Source: Ursus arctos (Eukaryota > Chordata > Mammalia > Carnivora > Ursidae). Taken from it: a stretch of 64,000 nt of DNA. The notes beneath the pieces are model-generated. The model saw nothing but the letters and a program-made list of their open reading frames with translations. It had not been told where the DNA came from and searched no databases. Position 1 is the stretch's first letter; every line of letters starts with the position of its first letter. Shown one piece after another: positions 1-13,673 of the stretch. Made by a program: the position numbers and the translations under genes. Location of the stretch: NCBI RefSeq assembly GCF_023065955.2, contig NW_026622874.1, positions 11,700,001-11,764,000 of the forward strand, written 5' to 3'.

Positions 1-92
1 GAACATTGCATCAAAAACTGGGGATGTACTGTATGGTGACTAATATAACAAAATAAAAATTATTAAAAAAAATAAAAATAATAATAAAACCA
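1..92 (+). mobile_element. L1 3' end, carnivoran type, with A-rich tail
   Basis: The window opens inside the terminal stretch of a carnivoran L1: a GATGTACTGTATGGTGACTA block is followed by AACATAATAAAA-like sequence and a long A/T-rich tail. The rest of the element is outside the window. Confidence 0.7.
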
Positions 93-619
93 TATAGCTC
101 AGCCAAGAGTTTAGCCTGAAAGCTTGTTTTAAGATGTTCAGAAAGGACAGGTCTCATCAAACTCCTTGGCATTTCACCATCCTAGTACCAGCTAATCTCT
201 CATGCTTCAGGAGAAGGTGAACTAGTAGTGCTAATATTATAATATGGGGATTAAGAAGACATCTCTTTTTAGTATTACAGATGAAATAGTTGACACCCAA
301 ATGATTGACGAGAGATGCCATTTGGGATCTTGGGGCGATTTATTGATTTCCTGTACTACAAATTCAATACAGTAAGGAAATGCATGCTTATGTTTGGTTT
401 TAAAGTGATAAGTACAGTAGAATCTCTTCATATTATATAATGCATAGTGCAGACTTTGCCTTGAAAGAATGTGGTCTGTTTGTAGCTCTGGTCTCTGGTG
501 AAACTGTTTGCTTACTTCCCTGTCATATGGAGACCGACTGTAGAGCGTAGTGCCCCAAATCTCGGGCTTCAGAGTCACTAGGCTCTTCTATTTAGTGTAA
601 AGCAACCTTGGAATTGTTT

Positions 620-775
620 CTGAAGTGCTCTAAGTCTCAGTTTTCTCACCTGTGACTAGGGCATAACCACAAAACCTACCTCACAGGATAGTGTGAAGAT
701 CAAATGAGATAATATGTATCAAGTGCTTGCTTTGTTGTGCATAATTATCACCCAATAAATCTAATTTATTTCTAC
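620..775 (+). mobile_element. MIR SINE fragment
   Basis: The MIR core order is visible: TCAGTTTTCTCACCTGTGA, then a CTACCTCACAGGAT block, AAATGAGATAATATGTATCA and a CAATAAAT-type end. It is an ancient tRNA-derived mammalian SINE, diverged. Confidence 0.72.
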
Positions 776-972
776 TACTAATAATAACAGGCTTTCATGA
801 AATGCATTCATTACAGTTTAAGGAACTTCATTGAGTTGTTAGAATAAACTTACCAGAGCTGCTGACACAATAAAACTGCTGTTGGTCCTACTGTAGACAT
901 AAAGTCCTAACTGGCAAACAGGTTCCATCCCAATTCATTCTCAAGTCATCTCTTGGAAATGTGGAGCCCATT

Positions 973-1100
973 TTATTCTGATAAGAACACTGGGTGTTAT
1001 ATAAGACTGATGAACCCCAGGCCTGTACCTCTGAAACCAATAATACATTATATGTTAATTAATTGAATTTAAACTAAAAAAATGTAAAAAAAAAAAAAAG
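973..1100 (+). mobile_element. short L1 3' end, carnivoran type, with poly(A)
   Basis: The ACACTGGGTGTTATATAAGA block, a diverged 'ctgaaaccaataatacattatatg' region and an A15-like tail at 1086-1100 match the 3' UTR end of carnivoran L1. It is a severely 5'-truncated insertion of about 130 bp. Confidence 0.75.
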
Positions 1101-1344
1101 AACATTATAAATATTGTAAGTTTTTGGGTTAGGTTGTCAACCTCCTTAGAAGCAGACTATTAAGAATACCCCTAGTGTTGAGGTGAGACTCACTTTACCT
1201 CCAACCTCCCCGGAGCACCAAGTACCTGAGCAGAGAGAATTGGATCAGGAAGGAGCACTTCCCGGGGCCGATGTGCGTGAGGCCGGAGCTGATGGCCATG
1301 GCTGTTTACAGGTCATGGCAACCTGGAGTATTTCTAATCAGTAT

Positions 1345-1600
1345 TGCTGACTGAGTTCATGGAGTGGTTTTTCTGAGATAGTCACTCTGCTAAGCGCTTT
1401 AAAAGTACTGTCTTGATTGTGTTTCACAAGAGTTCTAGAAGGTAAGTACTATTATTATCCTGGTTTTTTACAGTTGTGGAAACTGAGGTTTGGAGATGTT
1501 AAATAAGTTGTCAAGGTGATGCAGCTGGTGAGAGACGGAGCTGGGACTTAAGCCCAACCGGGTCTTCTGACACCAAACTCTCTACTCTTAACCACAACAT
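1345..1600 (-). mobile_element. MIR SINE, antisense
   Basis: On the + strand the antisense MIR order is seen: AAGCGCTTTAAAAGTACT, GGTAAGTACTATTATTATCC, GGAAACTGAGGTTTGGAGAT, a CAGCTGGTGAGAG block and CTCTTAACCACAACAT at the tRNA-like head. It is nearly full length. Confidence 0.78.
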
Positions 1601-1638
1601 ATTTTTCCATTTGTCTCATGAAGCAGAAAAATCCTTGC

Positions 1639-1640
<2 letters not shown>

Positions 1641-1678
<38 letters not shown>
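1641..1678. repeat. (GT)19 microsatellite
   Basis: Nineteen perfect GT units in the METTL11B intron, bounded by CTT and ACCAC. Confidence 0.98.
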
Positions 1679-1680
<2 letters not shown>

Positions 1681-3764
1681 CACAGACCTCAATCCTCCTC
1701 CAGCCTGGCCGAAAGCAATCCCTCCTGCTTGCCTCGTGGTGAGGCCTACTTTGATCCCAGTGCCTTTCAGAAGCTTAGTTAGTAATCCAGCTGTCTTGTC
1801 ACTCCATGTGGAATGCCAAGCTGACCACAGGGATGCTGGTCAGACAGAGCCCGTACACACGCCCACGGACTTGGGAAAGGAAACAGTCTTGTGCTTGCGT
1901 ATTTATGTTGGAAAAGAGCAGCCTGCTCTTTTCAAACAAATATAAGGAGTCCTTCTTAGTAGACAAGGCTCATTGTGAAACTGTGACCTCTAACTAAGTA
2001 CAAACAGTCTTTTTAAAGAAATGATATTTTGGTACTTTGACCTTAATAATCTGCTAAATTAGTATCCAGGTCAAGATACAAGGAGTTAGGGAATATGAGT
2101 ATCTGACATGATTTATCCTTATGTCAACTGGGAAAAGGCAGATTGTTTAATTTAAAGTTTTGCTTTCCTTTCACCACTTAGTGACACAGAACAGTGGGAA
2201 AAGGTGTTTAAACTTGTTACAAATATGTTTATTTTAGCAAATAAACAAATGATACCAAGATGATGTCAATGTTGTGGCCGATAACTTTCCTCAGTTTTAG
2301 CTTTCCAGTGGGGGAAAGCAGCAATTTATAAAAAGTAATCAGTATTTGATGGTATTTATCTTTTGACCTCTCACAGAGATTGGATGACTAAAAACTCTGG
2401 GTCTGACTTGTTCTATTTCATGGTTTTTATACAGTGGAATTTAACACTTTCTTTTTAGTTTTAAACTCCACTGGATGAACTTAAAATGATGTTCTTCAAA
2501 ACAAAATAAAGAGGCAGAATCAAAACTAAAATGAAATTCCTAAAAGCATATTTTACTGTTTTATATGAATCCATACGTAGGAAGACAGCATCATAAGTGA
2601 CAATGGAAATAACAGAACCTCTTGTTTTGAAATCATTCATGATATGTAGGTCCAGTCACATTCCTGGAAAGACACCAGGGTTTTAATAGGGGCAGCCATG
2701 GCGTCCAAGAGGCAGGAGGTGTACCTGAGGTCTGTCTTTAAACTCCTTCCCAGAAGAGTCGTGTGTGAATGAGAGAGAAATTTGGTGCCAGGATAGGGGA
2801 AGCAGTGTCAGTACGTGTAGTGGAAAAGAATAAAGAGAACTAAGCAATAGTGGTGAGAGACTGGCAGTACACAGAACTAGGGTCAAAGATACCTTAATGT
2901 ATTTGTAAATAACCATTGTTTCAGAAGTAACTACAGTCAAATATCACACATTTAAATTGGAGAAAAATACAAATCAGAGGGTGAGAATTTTCAAGGGAAT
3001 TCTATTTCAAACAGTTCACCTCTCTGAACCTCAGTTTCTTTGTCTAAAAAAGTAGGGAAATTAGACATGAATGCTTTAAAAAATCTCTGGAGTTTTGTTG
3101 AGATCCTTCAAGGTCTTATTGGGAGAATGATAGGGAGGGTGAGTGGGTGAGGCCCTGCCTCCCTTTAACCAGAGCAGCTTCAGGTTTATTTAGTTCATTG
3201 AGATAAAGGAGGTCAGCTATTTTCATCTAAACTCCTCTGGCACAAGTCTCAGAGCCCTCTTTGCTTTATCATTCTGTGGTTCTAATTCTAAGACCACTTG
3301 CTACAAAATGTGACCAACATGACCTATAGAGACTTTAAGGCCAAGTAATGATAAGAAAAATTTGTAGTTATAATCTCTAATTGAGGATATAAATTTCTAC
3401 TAACATCATTTTCAGTAGCTTCAAAGAATTTTCCTATACTTTCCCCATCTTGTTTATGTTATGGATTTACTTAAAAGCTGTTTTCTTTATGGTGTTCACA
3501 ACATAAACCTTTAGCCTAGACCTTTTTTATTTTTCCAAATTAGCTCACATTTTAATATCTGAATGAGGGAGGTGCCATGGTGTAAGTAGGCAAACCAATG
3601 GCACATGTACCACCACTTCCCCTTCCCATACTCAAGGCAGACATCACTAGTCAATCACAGAACTCTTTCCTTCATTGAGTCTCAATGAAGCCTTAGGATT
3701 TTTTCAACATAGCATTAGACACATCCTACCAGGGGAATCAGAGTTGGCACTTGAGGTGACAACC

Positions 3765-3962
3765 GTAAGGTAGAACTGGCTTTGCAGTCACACAGTTCCC
3801 TGTTCAAGTCCTAATTCAGCCATTAGTTGTGTGGTATTAGAAATGTAAGTTTCCTCAGCCTCAAAGTGGGGGATAATCATTATTTTGTGGAATTGTTTTC
3901 ATTATTATAGTTATTACAGATGCAAAGAACTATGTATAAGCACTTGATAAGTCATGGTTATT
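3765..3962 (+). mobile_element. MIR SINE
   Basis: Head-to-tail MIR order: a CTGGCTTTGCAGTCACACAG block, TTCAAGTCC, a TGTGTGGTATTAG segment, GTTTCCTCAGCCTCAAAGTG and TATAAGCACTTGATAAG. Confidence 0.65.
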
Positions 3963-4621
3963 ATGATTCCATTTGAAAAGAGGCTACAATTGCTTCACTT
4001 TTTGTTTTTCATTGTGCTTTTATTGCTGTAAAGAAGGCCTTTTGGGTGGACTAGAAAGCAGCATTTCTGATGTTTCCTTCTGCTCAAACTTCACCTCTTG
4101 ATCCTTAGCTAAATGTTTTTTTTAAAATCCTTAGTTCCTGTGAAAACAAGAGTAGGCTTTCTTCTTCAGATCTTGATTGGCAACATAAGTACCTTATTAC
4201 TGTAATTTCTAGCACAAAACATATTTAGCAGTCATCCCAACTATGACCAAGTAATCTAGACAAGATAATATAGAGACCAAGAAACACATATCTCAAAGTT
4301 TCAGCTGGTATATACACGTGTATATGTATATGTTACCTTAGAGAAGTAAGTTTGAGAAAGTTTTCATTGGCTGATTTCCCCCTGCACCACTTATCCATCC
4401 TTCACCTCCAGTTAATTTAGTGTATAGACCTACATTATAAAAATAATTTCAGGGGGAATTTGTGCCCAGTAAATCATGTAGTTTCTCTTACAAAGGCAGA
4501 AAACAATTTCTAGCATGAAAAGAGACAAGGAGACTTTGCTGCAAACACCTTCTATCCATGTGACTGTGCTGTGTTTGAAGTAAAATTCTGGCCTGAAAGG
4601 CTCTCTCACTGCTTCGCCATG

Positions 4622-4853
4622 CCCTTCCTTTCCCTTCCTTTCCCTTCCTTTCCCTTCCTTTCCCTTCCTTTCCCTTCCTTTCCCTTCCCTTCCCTTCCCT
4701 TCCCTTCCCTTCCCTTCCCTTCCCTTCCCTTCCCTTCCCTTCTCTTCCCTTCTCCCTTCTCTTCCCTTTCCCCTTCTCTCTCCCCTCCTCCCCTCTTCTT
4801 TTTCCTTCCTTCCTTCTTTCTTTCCTTCCTTCCTTCCTTCCTTTTTTTTTTAA
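4622..4853. repeat. pyrimidine tandem repeat (TTCCTTTCCC)n / (TTCCC)n
   Basis: The tract begins with about six copies of a 10-base TTCCTTTCCC unit. It changes to 5-base TTCCC units from about 4681 and then degrades to CTTT/CCTT repeats and a poly(T) end. It is a pure strand-asymmetric pyrimidine tract in the METTL11B intron. Open frames on both strands here are repeat artefacts. Confidence 0.97.
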
Positions 4854-5087
4854 AACATAGCAATAAGCTACCCTGCAGGTCCGTTTAGCTGTGGACTTGA
4901 CCCAAATTTGCAGTTAATACAATTCTACTTTTAAAGGGCTTTCAGTGGCCCATTTCTTCGAGAAAATTGCCAAATTTTTAAACCTAAGATATTATATTCC
5001 AAAATCTTACTTTGAAATTCTTTTGAAGACCTATATTTGGATAAAAGAAAGAAAGTGAAAACTAGCAATGTTGGATATTTTTTGAAA

Positions 5088-5218
5088 AAAGTAACTGGAT
5101 GTTCTAGAACTTGATCGTGGTAGCGGGTACATGCCCGTGTACTTTGTCCAAACTCACTGAATGATACATTTAGAATAGTGCATTTTATTACATGAAACTG
5201 ACCAAAATTAAGTTGGTT
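5088..5218 (+). mobile_element. old L1 (L1M-type) 3' end fragment
   Basis: The order GGATGTTCTAGAACTTGATC, then a 'tgatacatttagaatagtgcattttatta' stretch and a run-out near AAATTAAG resembles the 3' terminus of ancient mammalian L1. It ends about 80 bases before the METTL11B acceptor. Confidence 0.5.
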
Positions 5219-5268
5219 TAAAGAGGTTATTGGAGTGTCCCAGGCTCAGGGTCAGTGTTTGTATTTGA

Positions 5269-6582
<1,314 letters not shown>

Positions 6583-7419
6583 CCGGCAGTGGGAATGCAT
6601 GGCTGGACTGCACAGGTTGCTTTGGGACAGAGGTGCTCTCCTCATAATTCATGGCATGATGGAGAGAAGGGACGCAATGCACATCTGTAAATGATTGATG
6701 TAGTATGTACAAGTTTCCACTAATTTTATAAGGACATGCACACACTCGATGGATTTTCCAGAAGGTAAATAGAGTGAAACATCAGGAAAAATGTTTTACG
6801 AACCACTTGCATACACCCAAACTGTACAAGTGTACACAAGAACAGAAAAAGGATCAGTGTTCACAAATTCTAAACTGCATTGGTCCACGAAGATTTACAT
6901 TACGGAGTATGCTGGGATGGGGGGTCAAGTCTAGACCCCCTTTCTCTGCCCTCATTCCAGATACATTCTATTTCCTTCCTCTTTGCGACTACTCACCCTA
7001 CTTAAGAAGGCACCAGTCACAATAAGCTTATGAAAACAAATCCATTGCTTACTTTGTCTTTAGCTTTTCTCCTCCCAGAAGAAGTGTATGTGGTTTCACT
7101 TTCTATTGTGGGTCAATTTCACCACCCAGTGATGTAATATGGATGGAATTTGATAACCGAAGTCTACATTTCAGTGATGAGGAAGTGTCTCCTTTCAGGA
7201 GAAAATGTTGTACGTTGAAATTTCAGCTGTGAACGTGTAAGTAAATGTCCTTGATAATCTGATTTTAGCCATTGGCCTCCAACACCGCTGGCTTTACTGC
7301 AGCCGCTCCTGTTGTTTTCATTGACATGAATGTACACTGGAAAGAGAAAGGAAATGATAAACCTGAAGACTAAGCTAACTGGATTAATTTAAGGCATTGG
7401 TTTAGTTAAAAATAATCTA

Positions 7420-7567
7420 GGGGCGCCTGAGTGGTGCAGTTGGTTAAGCATCCAACTCTTGATTTTGGCTCAGGTCATGATCTCAGGGTTGTGAGATTGG
7501 GTCCCGCATCAGGTTCTGTGCTAGGCATAGGATCTTCTCTCTCTCTCCCTCTACCCCTCCCCACCTT
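7420..7567 (+). mobile_element. SINEC (CAN-SINE), older copy
   Basis: A tRNA-derived carnivoran SINE. Head GGGGCGCCTGAGTGGTGCAG with GGTTAAGCATCCAACTCTTG, then GGCTCAGGTCATGATCTCAG, a CT-rich region and a short A run. Divergence is high and no clear target duplication is seen. It may lie in the METTL11B 3' UTR. Confidence 0.88.
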
Positions 7568-7751
7568 AAAAAAAATCTGAAATCATTCAAACAAAAAAAT
7601 GTAGTTTAATTTTTATTAACAGAATGTTTAAATATAACTGCTTTAAGGCATTCCACTATCTTCATGTTGAAAATATACATATTTGTATATTGACATATAT
7701 TTGTATCTTAATATATACTGAGTCTTGTATGAGATGCAAAATATCAGTTTA

Positions 7752-7757
7752 AATAAA
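7752..7757 (+). terminator. candidate poly(A) signal of METTL11B
   Basis: AATAAA lies 1.17 kb after the stop codon and is not part of a SINE tail. It is the first canonical hexamer on the + strand after the gene. The sequence alone cannot show that it is used. Confidence 0.25.
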
Positions 7758-7775
7758 GAAGGTCTACTGCATGGA

Positions 7776-8784
7776 TATGCTATAACCATAAAAATCATAC
7801 TTGTAAGTCATAGCTCTAACTTAGAAGGAAAATAATCATTATGAAACCTTTATTACCTTGTTATAGGATTACCGTGGTAGTTTTATTTATGTCCTGGAAA
7901 ATTAAGTTACTTACTTTGCCTCTGGCACCTTCTATCTGTCGTGTTCCTCACCATACTCTTGGGTAACATAACAGAATGTGAGTTGGAACCATTAGAGAAC
8001 AAGCCAAAGACCAGAACTAAATCAGATGGCGAGCCATTGCTAAACAGACTGAGTATGGCAAAAACAGGGGCATTCATGTTTTAATCCCCTGTGCCTTGGA
8101 GCAAATTAGCCAAATCATTTTTTAAGGTCATTCCAGAAATTCTCTATTTCTTTTATACCAGCACCCATAATTCTCTTATCTCTTGACTTTCTGTTTTGCC
8201 AATATTCAAATGCTAGTTGACAAATTATCAATTTTCTCTGCTTCTGGGTTCTTGAGCTTTGGAGGAAATAACATGGTTGTCCTAGAAATATGTTAACTCA
8301 GGGGAGTCTTGGTGGTTGACCAGCAGTCCCTTTATGTTCCTAAGTCAAGTCACTTTGTAATTCTCCTCAGACAGTTTTCAGATCTTTACTGCTTTACATA
8401 ATTTCCCAACTCCATATCCATCCTTAACTTAATTGAGAAAGTAGAAGTTGGGGAGTACATTGCATTAACATTCCCTCTCTATACAGCTAATAACCAGTGC
8501 AAGGTAAAGGGAAGTGCGGCTGGAGAAGAGAGGTCATTAGAGCCAGATCATGCTGTCTAAAGGGTCATGCCAAGGTTTGTACGTGTTATTCAAATAACAA
8601 GGGAAATTTCTGGAGGATTTAAGTAAGGGATTGATTTTCCTAGTCCTGGGAGTGGATGTGTAGATCGTGGAGAAGGAAGACATTTAGAGTAAGACCTACT
8701 CCAGGCATCTTCAATCTAATTCAGCAAGCTAAACACACTGCTGATGTTCACCGATACATCTGTGTCGTGGTGCAAGTGACAGTC
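7776..8784. other. intergenic, no gene seen
   Basis: No recognisable gene or repeat apart from the candidate MER5-like start at the right edge. The longest open frame (74 residues at 8656-8880) overlaps that repeat. Confidence 0.5.
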
Positions 8785-8975
8785 TATGTTAGTCCCCCAA
8801 TTCTGTCCATAGTCCACCTACCTTGGAATCATATGGAAAGCTTTTATAAAATAGAGATTGGCAGGCCCTGTCCCCATTAGAACCTGGTACTGTGAGGTGG
8901 GCTCAGATATAATCTGTATTTTTTATAAGGTCTCAAACTGATTCTGATAATTAGTTTTGTTTGAGAATACTTATG
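8785..8975 (+). mobile_element. MER5-like nonautonomous hAT (Charlie-type) relic
   Basis: Landmarks typical of MER5-type elements are present in order: CTTGGAATCATATGGAAAGC, AGATTGGCAGGCCCTGTCCC, TAATCTGTATTTTTTATAAG, CTGATTCTGATAATTAG and TTTGAGAATACT near the end. The left end is indistinct. Confidence 0.6.
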
Positions 8976-9094
8976 GGAAAAGAGGTCTGGAGCTGGGCTA
9001 TTCAGAGCCACAGAAAGATAAGGTAGGGAAGGGGAGAATATGGGCCTGTTTCAGGGAAATAACTAGATAGTGAAATCCATTCTCCACACTGATG

Positions 9095-9560
9095 CCAGTC
9101 TTTCTGAAATATAAATCTGACCATGTCATGTATAAAATTTCAATGATTCCCCATCATTGATGGGGTGAATTCCCATCTCCTTAGAATGACGTATAAAATC
9201 ATTTGTGATCTAGCCTTGCTTTTCCTCTGCAGCCTCAGATTTTCCACATCCCCTGCTGCTGTCCTTAACTACTTTAGTTCCCTAAAGGAGCTATGATTTA
9301 CAGCTCATGGCAGTTACAGATATCACTTCCTTAGCATAGACCATCTCTCATTCTTTTTTGTCCTGCCCAGACTGCTTAGATGTTGCTGACTCTAGGAAAG
9401 CTTCCCACAGCCCATAGGTGCTGGGTTAGGTGCCCTCGCTCTGTGCAACTTTCATACCCTGTGCTTAACATATCACAGCCCCCATCATGTGGCATTGTAA
9501 TTAAGGCTACTTGATATTTCCTCTGTTAAATTCCGAGCTCTTTAATGGAGCATTCAGGGC
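9095..9560 (+). mobile_element. L2 LINE fragment, 3' part
   Basis: The sense L2 ORF2 end is recognisable: AATCTGACCATGTCATGTAT, AATGACGTATAAAATCATTT and GATCTAGCCTTGC echo the conserved SDHV..LLK..YKAL.DL segment. The CT-rich 3' UTR follows with TGTTAAATTCCGAGCTCTTT. Confidence 0.7.
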
Positions 9561-11034
9561 TAGAGTCTCAGTCATAGGCATAGGCCCTAGTGTAGCAGAA
9601 ACTCCAGCTTTTGTTGGAAGTATAAAAGGAGATATTACAATTAGAAAGACTCAGGAGCTAAGTTTCTGGCATCAAACATGAATCAGAGCAAAGCAGCAGG
9701 TAAAAAACAAGGGTTTCCGCAGTTGCATGAGCACTGGGATGTGCGAGACTGGTCAAAACAGTGATCGAACAATTCAAGCTCACAAGAACCAGGAAATGCA
9801 CAGAAACAAGAAGGCAGTGAGTTCAGAGATCAAGCATCTGGGAAGAGATTGTAGCAAGGAAATTAGGTTCTGAGTGAAATGCTGCCTAATTAGGAAATCT
9901 TTTCTTCTAATAGGAGCCAACCCAAGGGCATGGCCAACCCAATCCCATAGTTTCATCAGGTGAGAGGGTAAATTTCATAAGAGAGATTTATTAGAATTTT
10001 GGGTAGGTCATAACAAAGCAACTCCTAATCCTCTCCCATTTCCTGCTAGGCAACAAATCCAAAGAAACTAAGTTAAAGATGAAGTTAATCCTTCTGTGAA
10101 TGTTGAATATAAGTAGAAAGTGCTCACCTGTACTTCACAGATGAATTGACTGCAAACATGCCTGCAATTCTAGTGAACTTTGGAGGACCCCTTGGTTTAT
10201 GTAGTGATTCCCGAATGGGTGCAATCTTCACCTATCTCCTCTTCTGAGAGCCTGAGCCACCACTCCTAAGCACCAGCATGGGAGCGTGTCAAGTCTTCAG
10301 GGGTCAGCAATTTTATAGATTCGGGACCATCATAAAAATATAAAACAAAATGAATCAGGTCATCCATGTGAAAGATGATCTGCTTTGTATTATGGACACA
10401 TTTTGGCCCGATCCTGGTTTTTTTTCTCTCTACCATTTCCTGAAACTGGCCTGTTTTGAGTGATGTACTGGGGAGAAGACCTGTGTCAGATATATTCGGT
10501 TGCCTGTCATGAATAATTAAAACCACTTGTGTTATGCTTTTCTTAGTTCCAGCTGACTCTTTGATGCTTTGGTGTCCGTGCCAGAAAACTACCTCTTATA
10601 ATCATCAGAGGCCAGTGTTTTTGTAGAGGTCACTGCAAGCTAATTAAGCAAATATGTGAAAAATAGTTTTAAATTATCTCAATTAGTTGAGTGTGTGTAT
10701 AGATACATCTAGAGTGGGGGTTGAAGACAGACTTTTAAAATAATAATTGACTTGCAGAGTTAGGGATTCGGTGACAGAGAACTATGCATATACAGGACCT
10801 TTGTAGGTTCATTAAGTTGGCATGGTCTGACCTTTTGCTACATGACAGGCAAATAAACATATAGAAAAAGTCCAAGAAGATCATGGCTCTGTAATGGGAA
10901 AGACAGAGAGACATAAATAGTAATGAACCAGGATAAAAAGGACTTCAAGAGAAGTATGGACAAAGAATTAAAGTAATATAGAGACCAGAATGACCCATCA
11001 CATCTCTGGGATTTGAGAGATGCCACATGGAATC
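9561..11034. other. intergenic, no gene seen
   Basis: No familiar repeat. The 86-residue minus-strand frame at 10266-10526 has no recognisable domain or splice context. Confidence 0.5.
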
Positions 11035-13430
11035 CATTTCTCCAACATTTTTTGAATGCCTCCTATGTGTCATCCAGGGCTCGAGGGTCTCAGGATATAC
11101 CAGGGAATCAAATTCAAAGACCCCTGGCCTTGTGGAGTTTGTATTCTAGGAGAGTTGGGGATGCAGTAAATATAAATGAGTAAATTATTTGTTATGTTAG
11201 ACAGTGGTAAGTTTTGGAGAGAAAAAGGGAAAAATAGAGAAGAGTAAGGGGGATTGAGAGTCATGAAGGAAGTCTGTAATTTCAAATAGTGGCCAGCATT
11301 GGCTTCCTTGATGAGGTGACATTTGAGGAAAGAAGTGAAGAGGGAAAGTACATTGGCCATGTGGATGTCTGGGGGAAGAGGGGACAGGCAATGCAAATGT
11401 CCTAAATCTTGAGTATGCTTGGCCTACTTGGGGACCAGTGAGGAGGTCAGTGCAGCTTAGCAGGGCTGATGAAAGAAAGAGTGCAATGAGATATGAGATT
11501 TAGGGATATGGCTGTGGCCAGGTCATGTAGGGTCTTGAAGATTATGGAACGGGTTTTTACTCTGATCCAGAAGAGGAACCATTGCAGAGTTTTGAGCAGA
11601 TAAGTGACATGATCTTTTCTTGACTTGAGAAAAGATAACAGTGGATGGAAACAAGGAGACCAGGCAATCAGGAATTAGTAAACTGTGACTTGTGGTCCAA
11701 ATTCAGTTTGTTGCTTTTGCATAAATAAACTTTTATTGGAACACAGTTGTGCCCATTCGCATTATAACAGCAGAGATGAGTAGTTGCCACAATGACTGTA
11801 TGACCTGTCAAGCAGAAAATATTTACTATATGGCCCTTTTCAAAAACAGTGTGCTGATCCCTAAATGAGAGCGATAGCACTGACACTAGTGAGAGGTGTT
11901 TGGAGTCTAGATATATCTGAAATGAAAGCCAAGTGGGTTTGCTGGGTGGTATGTGTGGGAATGTAATAAAGAGAGAAGCCAAAGATGAGTCTAAAACTTT
12001 TGACCTGAACCACCAGAAGAACATAGTTGCTATCATTTGAGGTATGGAAAGTGGGTGGTGACCCAGTTTTCATGGTGAGAGACCAGGAATCAGAAGAGCT
12101 TAAACCCAACATTTCTGATTTTTCAGATGACACCAAATGAAGATGTTGAGAAGCTGAGTGAATATGCAAGTCTCCCATTCAGGAGAGAAGTCTGGGCTGG
12201 AGGTGGAAAATCAGCATAGAGATGGTATTCAGTGTTGTGATTCAGGGTGAGTTTACCAGAATGAGTAAAAAGAGAGAAGAGAACAAAGGGTGAGCCCTAA
12301 AGATGTCAACATTAAGAGCTTGGGAAGAAGGGGAAAAGCAGCAAGGGAGACTAAGGAGTGACCACTGAAGTAAACCAAGAGTGGGGTGTTCTGGAAGCCA
12401 TGTGAAGAAAAGATATCGAGGGCAGAGGGACTGATTGTATCCAGTCTTTCTAATAAGTCAAGTAAGAGGAAAACTGAGGACAAACAGTTTCGGTAGAGCA
12501 GGCAGGAACAAAAACTGGATTGCAGTAGTTATAAGTGACTATGGGAGGAAAGGAATTATAGAGAATGGATATAGACAACTTGTTCAAGGGGTTTTGCTAG
12601 AAATTCGTAAACAAGGCAGTATCAGGCAAGGGAAGTAGGGCAAGTGAAGGTAAGCGAAGGGTTTTGGTTTTGTTTTTAAGATGGGAGAAATAAATTGTGT
12701 GTTTGTCATTGATGGGAAAGATTTGGTAGGGAGGGAGAAACGTGGTTTAGGAAAGGAAATGGGAGAATTGTTAAAGCAATGTCATTGAGAAACTAAGAAA
12801 GATGGGATCTAGTTTGCAAGTGGGGAGATTGACTTTCGATAGACTCACAGTTAAATCCCTTCCAGTTGCAGGTGGGAAGTAAGTAAGGAGGTGAGAGGGA
12901 ATATCAAGAAGGTTAGAGATAGTGAAAAGATCGATCAGTGAGTTGAGATCTTGGTGAAGTTGGAATTGGGTCACTAGAGGAAATGAAGGGATAGATGGAT
13001 GTTATGGTCAGAGAATGGAACGAATTAAATTGAAATTATGAAGGGATTATTGGTAATGAGAAGATCTAGGGTTATGAACATATAAATGAGGGAGTCTGGA
13101 GGCCCAGATCACTGGAAGAGAGGAGTTCAAGAAATGAAGAGACTAGAGTGTTGGACTGAATCATCTACTGTGTATATGGCAGTCATCCAGGAATGGAGAC
13201 ATTAGCAGGATTGGAGATAGTGAAAGTGAACCAGGAAGTAAAACCAGTGAGAAACAAAGGGGTGGAATATATCCTAGGGGCTGGTTGGTGACATCACAAT
13301 GAAGGATAACGGGCAAGATGATTTAATTATATGAGATTCAATCCTGAGAATGTGTAGGGAAGAGAGAGGGGGAGGAGAATGATTTGGAAATAGCAATGAG
13401 GAGCATGGAGGGTACCTATCTCATATTTGA
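11035..13430 (-). mobile_element. long antisense L2 LINE relic (reverse transcriptase region)
   Basis: About 2.2 kb of L2 on the minus strand, split by a hAT-like insertion at 11669-11863. From low to high coordinates it runs 3' end (GTGGAGTTTGTATTCTAGGA near 11130), then CAGGTCATGTAGGGTCTTGA and GTTTTGAGCAGATAAGTGAC, the antisense of the DHVTPLLKTL region. After the hAT come AAACTTTTGACCTGAACCAC (antisense of the AKNLGV region), GCCATGTGAAGAAAAGAT and TATAGACAACTTGTTCAAGG. It is full of stops and not translatable. The match weakens beyond about 13000. Confidence 0.72.
11669..11863 (+). mobile_element. hAT-like nonautonomous transposon, copy 1, inside an L2
   Basis: It begins CAGGAATTAGTAAACTG and ends CAGTGTGCTGATCCCT, a degraded inverted repeat. 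The interior contains AAACTTTTATTGGAACACAG and ATATTTACTATATGGCCCTT. L2 sequence stops before it and resumes after it. It is related to the copy at 37673-37896. No clear 8-bp target duplication remains. Confidence 0.75.
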
Positions 13431-13441
13431 TTTAAATTTTA

Positions 13442-13673
13442 GGGGATCCTGGGTGGCTCAGTCAGTTAAGCGTCTTCCTTCAGCTCAGGTCATGTTGCCG
13501 GAATCCCAGGATTGAGCCCAGTGTCAGGCTTCCTGCTCAGCAGGGAGTCTCCTTCTCCCTCTCCCTCTGCTCCTCCCCCCACCCTGCTCATGCTCTCTCC
13601 CTCTCTTGCTCTCTCGCTCTCTCTCTCTCACTCACTCACTCTCTCTCTCAAATAAATAAAATCTTTAAAAAAA
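13442..13673 (+). mobile_element. SINEC (CAN-SINE)
   Basis: Full-length order: GGGGATCCTGGGTGGCTCAG head, GGTTAAGC-like box, CTGCTCAGCAGGGAGTCTCC, a long CT repeat, AAATAAATAAAATCTTTAAA tail. An 8-bp TAAATTTT duplication flanks it at 13433-13440 and 13674-13681. Confidence 0.92.

Larger units (their letters stand above)
6583..7775 (+). other. METTL11B: probable METTL11B 3' untranslated region, end uncertain
   Basis: This is noncoding sequence directly after the METTL11B stop. The first canonical AATAAA I find downstream is at 7752-7757. If it is used, the 3' UTR would be about 1.2 kb and would include an old SINEC at 7420-7567. No transcript evidence is available and a non-canonical signal nearer the stop is possible. 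The ORF-like stretches here have no recognisable product. Confidence 0.3.

Noticed and set aside
1641..1945. 100-residue frame beginning with a Cys-Val repeat
   Set aside because: The start is a translated GT microsatellite and the rest has no recognisable features.
4571..4888. Open frames of 85-105 residues on both strands
   Set aside because: Both are translations of the TTCCC tandem repeat.
11070..12178. Several minus-strand frames of 64-122 residues
   Set aside because: They fall in the antisense L2 relic and the hAT-like insertion and are broken by stops.
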